Source: Cobetia amphilecti (GTDB taxonomy: Bacteria > Pseudomonadota > Gammaproteobacteria > Pseudomonadales > Halomonadaceae). Taken from it: DNA of 64,000 nt. Positions 45,507-53,410 of this stretch are shown piece by piece; position 1 is the stretch's first letter, and every line of letters starts with the position of its first letter. A model generated the notes under the pieces. It was not told where the DNA came from, searched no databases, and saw only the letters and a program-made list of their open reading frames with translations. The stretch is from contig NZ_CP084115.1 in the NCBI RefSeq assembly GCF_020217465.1, positions 1,488,001 to 1,552,000 on the forward strand, in the 5' to 3' direction. A program made the position numbers and the translations under genes.

Positions 45507-47609
45507 ATGCATGCCAGAGACGTATTTCTTACTCAGCTGATTCAGGGGCCCAAGCAGTTCCTGATTCCAATATTCCAGCGAAAGTACAGCTGGCAGGAGC
45601 CGCATTGCCAGCAGTTATTCCAGGACATCCTGCGTGCTGGAGCGTCCCAGAATGTCGAGAGTCACTTCACAGGCTCTTTGGTCTTGATACCCAACCATCA
45701 GACCATGGCGAGTATCCCCCAGTGGCAGGTGATTGACGGCCAGCAGCGCCTCACCACAGTTACCCTCCTCATGGCGGCCTTGGCTAGGCGTGCCGCTGAG
45801 CTGGGTGTCGAGCTGGTTGGGATGACGCCCCTCAAGGCAATCTACGGCTACTTTCTTACCAATGAGTACGGTCAAGGTGAAGCTGCCTACAAGTTGCTGC
45901 TGACAAAGGGGGATAGCGAGGCGCTTTGTGCGGTGATCGATGGGAAGTCCCCTAAGAGTACAAACAGCAAGAATGTTGCAGAAAACTTTCAGTTTTTCTG
46001 TGAGTGGCTGGTTGATGTCGAAACGATCGAAAAGGTTTTCCAGGGATTTCAGAAGCTCAAGGTAGTAGAGGTTGTGCTTCAGCAGAGTCAAGATGACCCG
46101 CAGGCAATTTTCGAGAGTTTGAACTCCACAGGTGTGGATCTGTGCCAGGCAGATTTGATCCGCAACTATGTTTTGATGCGTCAGCAGTATGAAACGCAGA
46201 CCAAGCTGTATCTCGAATACTGGTACCCAATGGAACAGCTTTTTGGAAGCGAGGGAAGCTACCGCTTCGACCGCTTCATGCAGGACTTCCTAACGCTGGA
46301 AACTGGAAGCAGCACCTTGCTTCGATCCCAGGATGTCTACAGCACTTTCAAGGTGTGGTTTGCCGATCAGCTTGAACACCAAGATGTAGAGGTGGCGTTG
46401 AAGCGCCTACTGAAACTGGCGCGTGCCCACGCTGCCTTCATGTTTGGGGCTGAGCAAGACAAGTCGCTGCTGGAAGCCTTCAAACGTCTGCGTTCGTTGG
46501 CTGAGGTTGTGTCACCCGCCATCATGCGTTTGTACGATGCATATTCCCCAGAAGACGGAGAAGGATCGTTAAAGAAAGAAGATTTTCTCCAGGCCGTTGC
46601 CTACCTAGAAAGCTACCTTCTTAGGCGCCAGGTGTGTGGAATGCAGACCCGGTCTCTGGGTAATATCTTCGCCAACTTGGCGCAGCATATTGAGATGGGT
46701 AAACCCTTTGAGACTCTCAAGGTGGCACTGGCCAGGTTTAAGAGGAATAGTCGCTTCCCGTCAGATTCAGAGTTCGAGCATGCCTTGAAGAACCATGAGC
46801 TGTACGGGCTTCGCATACTAAAGTTTCTGCTATCTAATATCGAGAACAGGGGAAGCAAGGAAAGGATCGATACAAGCAGCTTCTCGATTGAGCATATCAT
46901 GCCCCAGAATGAAAAGCTTCGTGTTGAGTGGCAGAAGATGCTGGGCGATAGCTGGGTGGAGATTCAGCAGCAGTGGGTTCACCGGCTCGGAAACCTGACC
47001 CTTACCGGATACAACCCTGAGTACAGCGACAGGAGCTTCGAAGATAAAAAATCTATTGAAAATGGTTTCAATGACAGTCCGCTTCGTCTCAATCGCTATG
47101 TGAAGAAAGAGGACGCATGGACCGAAGTACAGATACAGAAGCGAGGTGAGAAGCTCGCTGAAAAAGCGATCAAGATATGGACTGCGCTGGATATCGATAG
47201 CAAGCTGGTTGCCGAGTACGAGTTAAGGGACCGTCAGACACGCTCAAGCCAGTATGACATTGAGGGCGTTCTCGGGAAGCGTAATGTGAAGCTGTATGAC
47301 TCCTTGCAGGAGGCGGTGTTGGCCATGGGAGACGATATCACGCCCATTGTCAGCAAGAAGAATGTGACGTTTTACACTCTCAGCGGCTTTCTTCAGGTCG
47401 TTCCCCGGTCTGGATATCTGGGGATGATCATGGCTGTCGAACATGACGAGCTGGATCCAGAGCTTGCTCAAGAAGTCGACCCGACACATCAGTGGAGCTA
47501 TATCCGTCATGGCAACTTGACCGGCGTCTATAGGGGGGTGGTCAACGAGGATCATATCAAGGAAGTGTTACCGATCATCCGGCAGGCCTACGAACAGGCT
47601 CTGTCTTGA
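45507..47609 (+). CDS. GmrSD-type type IV restriction enzyme (DUF262 + DUF1524/HNH)
   Basis: 700 residues; ATG at 45507 lies 9 nt after GGGAGG (a TTG at 45498 is nearer and less likely). The DUF262 N-terminus has IPIFQRKYSWQ near residue 20 and the nucleotide-binding-like DGQQRLTT at residues 77-84. The DUF1524 domain supplies SIEHIMPQN (His463) and WVHRLGNLTLTGYN, the His-Me-finger type nuclease site. About 150 further residues follow, perhaps for protein contacts. Such fused GmrSD enzymes cut glucosylated or otherwise modified phage DNA, and modified targets are expected here. Monocistronic between IS481 and helicase relics. Confidence 0.85.
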   Translation: MHARDVFLTQLIQGPKQFLIPIFQRKYSWQEPHCQQLFQDILRAGASQNVESHFTGSLVLIPNHQTMASIPQWQVIDGQQRLTTVTLLMAALARRAAELGVELVGMTPLKAIYGYFLTNEYGQGEAAYKLLLTKGDSEALCAVIDGKSPKSTNSKNVAENFQFFCEWLVDVETIEKVFQGFQKLKVVEVVLQQSQDDPQAIFESLNSTGVDLCQADLIRNYVLMRQQYETQTKLYLEYWYPMEQLFGSEGSYRFDRFMQDFLTLETGSSTLLRSQDVYSTFKVWFADQLEHQDVEVALKRLLKLARAHAAFMFGAEQDKSLLEAFKRLRSLAEVVSPAIMRLYDAYSPEDGEGSLKKEDFLQAVAYLESYLLRRQVCGMQTRSLGNIFANLAQHIEMGKPFETLKVALARFKRNSRFPSDSEFEHALKNHELYGLRILKFLLSNIENRGSKERIDTSSFSIEHIMPQNEKLRVEWQKMLGDSWVEIQQQWVHRLGNLTLTGYNPEYSDRSFEDKKSIENGFNDSPLRLNRYVKKEDAWTEVQIQKRGEKLAEKAIKIWTALDIDSKLVAEYELRDRQTRSSQYDIEGVLGKRNVKLYDSLQEAVLAMGDDITPIVSKKNVTFYTLSGFLQVVPRSGYLGMIMAVEHDELDPELAQEVDPTHQWSYIRHGNLTGVYRGVVNEDHIKEVLPIIRQAYEQALS

Positions 47610-47639
47610 GAAAACGGTACAGGGATACAAGGGTAATAT

Positions 47640-48645
47640 ATGCTCCCAGCCACGCAAGCCTAGGAAGCCCACAAGCAGGTGCTGCACTATATGCAGGCCA
47701 CCTCCGCCTGCGCGATCACGCCACGGAAGAGGCCTTGGACGCCTTTTTCAACGCCCCCTAAAACGGCCTGTTCAAGGGACCCTGGGTACAGATCCGCGGT
47801 CCCTTCCGGTTGGGTTCGAGGATACTTCGGGCATGTTCGATATCGAGATTCCCTATGTGCCGTTCCGCCACTAGGCGACGAGTTGGCGCCGCCTGACCAT
47901 ACGCGGTGGCAACCAGTCTCAGCACACGTTGGTGACGACCGTCACGGGCTTAGGCAAGACGGAGTGATTCCTTTAACCGGTGCTGGATCACTGCCAGCGG
48001 ATGCACCAAGCCGGTAAGCGCAATGGCATCGAGGCGATCATTCTCTATCCGATGAACGCCTTGGCGGCGGAACAGACGGGGCGCTTTGCCGAGGAGATCC
48101 TCAAGTCGCCGTTGCTCAGCAACATGGTGGCCTAGAGGCCTAGAGGCCCAGGGCACATGGGCCAGATGATCTCCTTTTCCAGCAAGGAGGAGGGTGCAGA
48201 ACCAGATATCTCTCTCGAGGTCACGCTCGAGCCCGTGAAGGATGGAAGTGGCGGTTGGATCTACAAGGCGATCGCCAACCACGAGGCCATGCAGGGAGAT
48301 CCGCCAGACATTCTGCTGACCAACTACAAGATTCTCGACTACCTGTTGCTGGAGACCGAGGACGTCAGCATCTGGCGCCACAACCAGGCTAACCCTAGCC
48401 TGCTGCGCTATCTGGTGCTCTACGAGCTGTATACCCACGATGGCACCCAGGATGCCGACGTGGCCTGCTTGCTTCGGCGTTTGAAGGTACGTTTCTCGAT
48501 TTCCCGCGGCCAGCTCTGCATGGTGGGGACCAGTGCAGAGCTGGCGGGGGGCGATGACGAGAGCAACCTTGGCCGATGCTCAAGCCCTGCCACTTCGCCA
48601 GTACGCTATTCGGGGAGAGCATTACCGACGAAGCGGTGATTCAGG
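47640..48645 (+). pseudogene. Wreck of a second large DEAD/DEAH defence helicase
   Basis: Across several frames one can read EEALDAFFNAP(*)NGLFKG, MFDIEIPYVPFRH, a damaged Walker A region (VTTVTGLGKTE(*)FL), LDHCQRMHQAGKRNG, IILYPMNALAAEQTG, and DPPDILLTNYKILDYLL ending at RGQLCMVGTSAELAGG. The typical DEAH became YELYTHDG. This is the N-terminal lobe of a defence-island helicase related to but distinct from the intact 1809-residue one. Stops, frameshifts and truncation at 48645 by an IS3 end leave no product. It may be a former defence system lost here. Confidence 0.75.
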
Positions 48646-49911
48646 TGAAGTGGACCCCATCCTTTGGACCACCTGACAGATCGTCTAAGCTCGGATCGGA
48701 TCATCATCGGCGTCAGGCCGCCAGGGTCAGCGATTGAGAGAAGTACACTTCATCGGGTGTGGTATCGTCCAGTCCTTGGTGGGGCCGCCCCTTGTTGTAC
48801 CAAGCGAAGTAACGCTTTAGATCTCTTCGCAAGTGGATGCCACTCTCGAAAGCCTTCAATTAAACACACTCGTACCTTACGCTGCGCCAGAGTCGTTCTA
48901 CGAAAATGTTGTCCTGGTACCCCCCTTGCCGTCCATGCTGATCCGGACATCATGGGCTTCCAGAACTTCGGTGAACGCTTGGCTGGTAAACTGACAGCCT
49001 TGATCTGTATTGAATATCTCGGGCTTTCCATAGCACGCCAGGGCTTCGTCCAAAGCATCGATACAGAAGTCCGTATCCAGGGGGTTGGAGACCCGCCAGG
49101 CCAACACGCGACGGCTGTGCCAGTCCATGATGGCCATCAGGTACATGAACCCGCGTGCCAAGGGAGTGTAGGTGATATCGGTCGCCCACACTTGATTGGG
49201 ACGGTCGATGACCCGCCCCCTGCAGTAAGTCAGGATAGATCCGATGCCCCACGCCCGGCCGGCTGGTGCATGGCTTCGGATAAATAGCCTGTAGGCCCAT
49301 CTCGCGCATTAATCGCTGAACGCGCTTGCGGTTCACCGCGTATTCCAGGCGATTGAGATAGGCTGACATAGGTCGTGAGCCATAGACCGGTGTACGCAGG
49401 TGCTCCGCGTCGATCAGGCGCATTACCTCCAAGGTCCTAGGCCCGTAATGTCTTGCGCTGATAGTGCATCGAGGAGCGACTGATACCGAGTAGCTGGCAC
49501 TGAGGCCAGAGGCGGATGTCGGGCGTCTACGGCACGACCAGTGCCAGGCGCTGGGCGCGGCTCAACGACCGAGCCCACGTGACAAAAAAATCCCGTTCTA
49601 CCGTCAGCTTGCCGATCTCACGTTAGAGCGTATCGATTTCCTCCTGAGTCTTCTGGGCGGCTTTACCAGGACTCTTGCTCTCGAAGACGCCGGTGGCGTA
49701 GTCCAGCAGTTCGCGTTTCTATTGACTCACTATGGTTGGGTGGATCTCGAAGCGGGCCGCGATCTTCGATGTGGTCTGTTCCCCCCTTGAGGGCGCGAGG
49801 GCTACCTTGGCTTTGAACTCACTGTTGTACTGTCGACGTTTCCTGCTCATGATCAAGCTCTCCGGTCTGATCAGAGCTTAGCGCCTGGTCCGAATTCCGG
49901 GGTCCACTTCA
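48646..49911 (-). mobile_element. IS3-family element, copy 2 (full length, decayed)
   Basis: 1266 bp between matching terminal repeats TGAAGTGGACCCC (48646) and GGGGTCCACTTCA (49899-49911). The flanks (AGG before, ATC after) do not match, so no target duplication is seen and the ends may have been rearranged. Same strand as copy 1, which it resembles at most positions. Confidence 0.85.
48713..49850 (-). pseudogene. IS3-family transposase (orfA and orfB), copy 2
   Basis: orfA starts at 49850 with MSRKRRQYNSEFKAKVALA but carries a stop in the HTH region (SQ(*)KRELLD). orfB fragments include the integrase stretches MWATDITYTPLARGFMYLMAIM and SRRVLAWRVSNPLDTDFC (48898-49191). Stops and frameshifts throughout, so it is inactive. 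It borders the restored backbone at 49912. Confidence 0.85.
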
Positions 49912-49965
49912 ATCATAATCCCCTAGTCTGATCCTCAAGGTTTCAGCCTATTCAGTACCTCAGTC

Positions 49966-50484
49966 TTATTTTTCTTCCCCAGCCATCCCCCCATACTTCC
50001 CTTTGAAATACAGCAGCGGCCGCGCGGCCGTAGCAACATCCAGATTCAGTCCCTTCACTTCTCCGATCACGATCAGGTGATCGCCTGCGGGGTGCTCAGC
50101 GTGAATCTTGCAGTCGAGCCAGTGCAGGCTGTCATTGATGACCGGGTTGCCGAGAGGGGAGAGCTTCCAGTCGATGCCTTGCCATTTGTCTGCGCCGCGC
50201 ATGGCGAACTGGGTGGAGACATGGCTCTGCTCGCTGGAGAGGATGTTGACGGCGAAGCGCTCAGCCTGGCGGATCTTCGGGTAGCTGAACGAGCTGGCCT
50301 TGACGCTGAAGGAGACCAGCGGCGGGTTCATCGAGACGCTGTAGAACGACTGGCAGGTGAAGCCGATCGGTTCGTCGTCGACCTGGGTAGTGATGATGGT
50401 GATGCCGGAGGCGAAGTGGCCGAGGGCTTCACGGAAACTGGCGGGGTCGATGGTGGGGGCTGGGTTAGTGTTGGAGAGCGACAT
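49966..50484 (-). CDS. Flavin reductase family protein
   Basis: 172 residues from the ATG at 50484 (AGGAT ribosome site). Sequence features of the FMN-binding split barrel flavin reductases: REALGHFASGITIITT at the start, GFTCQSFYSVSMNPPLVSFSV, and HWLDCKIHAEHPAGDHLIVIGEV. It would supply reduced flavin. It is separated by a terminator from mesD but lies on the same strand and is a plausible electron source for the oxygen-dependent MesD/MesX methionine synthase. Confidence 0.85.
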   Translation of the reverse strand: MSLSNTNPAPTIDPASFREALGHFASGITIITTQVDDEPIGFTCQSFYSVSMNPPLVSFSVKASSFSYPKIRQAERFAVNILSSEQSHVSTQFAMRGADKWQGIDWKLSPLGNPVINDSLHWLDCKIHAEHPAGDHLIVIGEVKGLNLDVATAARPLLYFKGKYGGMAGEEK

Positions 50485-50589
50485 GGCAAATCCTGGGAGA
50501 TTGGGGAGGTGGTAATGATCAGCCGTGGGGGAAGGGCTGCAGCGATAGCGCGGGTCTGGGCGCTTGAGTGACAAGGGTAAGAATGATGA

Positions 50590-50628
50590 AAAAATGGCCG
50601 TCGTGAATTCTTCACGATGGCCATTTTT
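50590..50628 (-). terminator. Terminator downstream of mesD
   Basis: AAAAATGGCCGTCGTGAA with complement (one wobble) and A/T runs on both sides; on the minus strand it ends the mesX-mesD unit, 130 nt after the stop. Confidence 0.8.
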
Positions 50629-50757
50629 GTTTGCGGCGGTGTCAGCCGCAGCTGTTTCCACTCTTGAGCACTATCGTTGGGCCAACTCGGTTCGGAACTA
50701 GCTGGACGCTATCTGTCAGTGCTGTGTCCTGGCCAGCTCGGTGTCTCGACCCAGCTA

Positions 50758-51792
50758 TCAGCGCTGTGCTTCGAGTTCCTTGCGCACGATGGCGGCGCCG
50801 GCGCTGAGTGCCTGCAGCTTGCCGCGGGCGACTTCACGGGAGAGCGGGGCCATGCCGCAGTTGGTGCAGGGATAGAGCTTGTCGGCATCCACGAACTGCA
50901 GCGCCTTGCGCAGGGTCTCGGCGACTTCTTCCGGCGTCTCGATGGTGTTGTTGGCGACGTCGATGGCGCCGACCATGACCTTCTTGCCACGGATCAGCTC
51001 GATCAGCTCCATCGGCACGTGGGAGTTGTGGCATTCCAGCGAGACGATATCGATGTTGGATTGCTGAAGCTTGGGGAAGGCTTCTTCGTACTGACGCCAC
51101 TCGGAGCCCAGAGTGTTCTTCCAGTCGGTGTTGGCCTTGATGCCGTAGCCGTAACAGATGTGGATGGCGGTCTCGCACTTGAGGCCCTCGATCGCACGCT
51201 CCAGCGTGGCGATGCCCCATTCATTCACTTCATCGAAGAACACGTTGAAGGCCGGTTCATCGAACTGGATGATGTCGACGCCTGCCGCTTCGAGCTCCTT
51301 GGCTTCCTCGTTGAGGATCTTGGCGAATTCCCACGCCAGCTTCTCGCGGCTCTTGTAATGGCCATCGAAGAGGGTGTCGACCATGGTCATCGGCCCCGGC
51401 AGTGCCCACTTGATCGGTTGATCGGTCTGCGAGCGCAGGAACTTGGCATCTTCGACGAACACCGGCTTCTGGCGGGAGACCGGACCGACCACGGACGGCA
51501 CGCTGGCTTCGTAGCGATCACGGATCTTGACAGTTTCGCGCTTCTCGAAATCCACGCCATTCAGGTGTTCGATGAAGGTGGTGACGAAGTGCTGACGCGA
51601 TTGCTCGCCATCGCTGACGATATCGATCCCGGCGTGTTGCTGCTCCTGTAGGGAGACGCGTAGGGCATCCTGCTTACCCGCGATCAGTGCCTCACCTTCG
51701 AGTTTCCAGGGGGACCAGAGGACCTCCGGTTCGGCGAGCCAGGACGGTTTCGGCAGGCTGCCAGCGGTGGAGGTCGGGAGTAATCTCGTCAT
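50758..51792 (-). CDS. mesD: MesD-type folate-independent methionine synthase (MetE catalytic core)
   Basis: 344 residues equal to the C-terminal catalytic half of MetE, without the N-terminal folate-binding half. Zinc ligands are visible: His and Cys in AIHICYGYG, Glu in VSLECHNSH, Cys in YPCTNCGMAP. Core MetE proteins adjacent to a DUF1852 gene form the MesD/MesX system, known in Acinetobacter-like bacteria and reported to need oxygen. The methyl donor is unknown. It starts 97 nt after mesX on the same strand, probably one transcript. Confidence 0.88.
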   Translation of the reverse strand: MTRLLPTSTAGSLPKPSWLAEPEVLWSPWKLEGEALIAGKQDALRVSLQEQQHAGIDIVSDGEQSRQHFVTTFIEHLNGVDFEKRETVKIRDRYEASVPSVVGPVSRQKPVFVEDAKFLRSQTDQPIKWALPGPMTMVDTLFDGHYKSREKLAWEFAKILNEEAKELEAAGVDIIQFDEPAFNVFFDEVNEWGIATLERAIEGLKCETAIHICYGYGIKANTDWKNTLGSEWRQYEEAFPKLQQSNIDIVSLECHNSHVPMELIELIRGKKVMVGAIDVANNTIETPEEVAETLRKALQFVDADKLYPCTNCGMAPLSREVARGKLQALSAGAAIVRKELEAQR

Positions 51793-51889
51793 GATGAATA
51801 ACCTTGTCCTTGGAATGGTTCAGATAGCGAATGTCGTTCGTCGATCAGCGCGCGCTGTTTGCGGATCAGTGAGCTGACCAATGAGGGAT

Positions 51890-52879
51890 TTATTGGTTGG
51901 CGGACCAGTTGGCGGACCACTGCTCGAGCAGGCTCTGGTAGGGCTTGATGAAGCTCTCTTCCACGAACTTGCCCTGCTCGATGGCGAGCTGGCTGCGCTC
52001 TTCGCGGTCGTACACGATGCGCGTCAGTGAATGGTCCTGCTGCTTCAGGCTCGCCTGATAGGATTTTCCGGCCACGGAATTGGCGTTGTAGACCTCGGGA
52101 CGATAGATCTTCTGGAAGGTGTCCATGGTGCTGATGGTGCTGATCAGCTCCAGATTGCTGTAATCGTTGAGCAGGTCGCCGGTGTGGTAGAAGGCCAGCG
52201 GCGCGACGCTGCCCGGCGGCATGAAGTAGCGCACCTTCAGGCCCATCTTGCTGAAGTAGGCATCGGTCAGGGAATCGTCGTCCTGGCGATATTCCACCCC
52301 GAGGATCGGGTGCACATTCTCGGTCTGCTGGTAGGTCTTGGTGGTCGAGACGCTGATGCAGATGATCGGCGGCTTCTTGAAGCATTCCTTGTAGGCAGCA
52401 GAACCCACGAAGGCCTGGAACAGATTGCCGTGCAGCTCGCCGAATTGCTCCGGCACGCTGAAGGAGTCCTTGCCCTTGTTGTGCTCCAGCAGGCGCACGC
52501 TGAAGTCATAATCGCGCACGTAGGACGAGAAGTTGTTGCCGGTCACGCCGTCAATGCGCTGATTCGTCTGGTGATCGACGATGGTGGTCTGCAGGATCTC
52601 GATGATCGGAAGGGCGTTGTCGGAACGCGCGGCATCGAGATTCAGCTCGACGGAAATGATGTCCAGCTCGACAGAGTAACGGTCGCCCTTGGGGTTGTCC
52701 CAGTTGGCCAGCGCATTGAATCGGTTGTTGATCATGTTCAGCGTGCTGCGCAGGTTCTGCTGACGGCTCTCACCACGCGCCAGGTTGGCGAAGTTAGTGG
52801 TCAGGCGGGTGTTTTCCGCCGGAACGTAGTTCTCGTCGAAGCGCAGACTGTTGATGCTGAAACCGAATTCGTTGCTCAT
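51890..52879 (-). CDS. mesX: DUF1852 protein MesX, partner of MesD
   Basis: 329 residues from ATG 52879 (MSNEFGFSINSLRFDENY). This is the family's conserved start, so longer upstream frames are not used. Members are essential partners of MesD, with an unresolved chemistry: probably supplying a methyl group. Internal conserved-looking segments are TTNFANLARGESRQQNL and PPGSVAPLAFYHTGDLLND. It is upstream of mesD in the same orientation. A flavin reductase gene is also close. Confidence 0.87.
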   Translation of the reverse strand: MSNEFGFSINSLRFDENYVPAENTRLTTNFANLARGESRQQNLRSTLNMINNRFNALANWDNPKGDRYSVELDIISVELNLDAARSDNALPIIEILQTTIVDHQTNQRIDGVTGNNFSSYVRDYDFSVRLLEHNKGKDSFSVPEQFGELHGNLFQAFVGSAAYKECFKKPPIICISVSTTKTYQQTENVHPILGVEYRQDDDSLTDAYFSKMGLKVRYFMPPGSVAPLAFYHTGDLLNDYSNLELISTISTMDTFQKIYRPEVYNANSVAGKSYQASLKQQDHSLTRIVYDREERSQLAIEQGKFVEESFIKPYQSLLEQWSANWSANQ

Positions 52880-53410
52880 GGCGTTCACCCTGATCCTGAG
52901 AGAGAAATTCACTGTGTCGTCGACATCTTCCCGTGATCTTTCAGGCGTCTCGTGAGCAAGTTGCTCTCTGTGAGAACGCATCCATGCCGGGAGAGGCACG
53001 CTGCTCGCCATCACGTTCCGTGTGCTGGCTGTGAAGTGCAGCGTCATGGGAAGTCTTCATCAACGATCTGATGCAGGTGAGTATCTAGTGCCTGGCTCCA
53101 TGAGACAAACTGGATTTTTTAATGTTCAAGTTGAGTGAAATTCATGATGAGGGAGGGCGTCATTTCGGGCGCTGTGAAGGCCGGCGAATCGAGCGGGGGT
53201 AGGCGGGCTCAGCAAGTGCGCAATGTGAGCCGTAGAGACGTTGACGTGAGGAGTGGGAAAGAGGGGTAAGAGGGGTAAGAATAGAAACACACACGCAGGC
53301 CCGAACTTCCGCTCGGGCCTGCGTGTGTGGCAGGCACCTGACGCTTCAGAGCACGACATCCTCATGCACTCTTCACGTTCTCCATACTCGGCCATGAAGA
53401 TGCAGCTGGC
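52880..53410. other. Intergenic region upstream of mesX
   Basis: 530 nt containing the mesX promoter and, farther away, the 3' stem-loop of the sigma-54 regulator gene (53288-53329). I looked for a SAM or cobalamin riboswitch and for a MetR box and found none that was convincing. Confidence 0.5.
53288..53329 (-). terminator. Stem-loop after the sigma-54 regulator gene
   Basis: 17-bp arms (CACACACGCAGGCCCGA and complement) with an 8-nt loop, about 80 nt past the regulator stop at 53411. No U-tract. Confidence 0.6.

Noticed and set aside
25539..49911. Active composite transposon made of the two IS3 copies
   Set aside because: Copy 1 lacks one end and an internal part, both transposases are dead, and copy 2 has no matching target duplication. 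At best this is an old recombination product.
50677..51651. Plus-strand frame opposite mesD
   Set aside because: Shadow of the MetE core; no ribosome site or recognisable domain.
52880..53410. MetR box or SAM riboswitch before mesX
   Set aside because: TGAA and TTCA words are present near 53120-53150, but the spacing does not match the MetR consensus, and no riboswitch core was visible.
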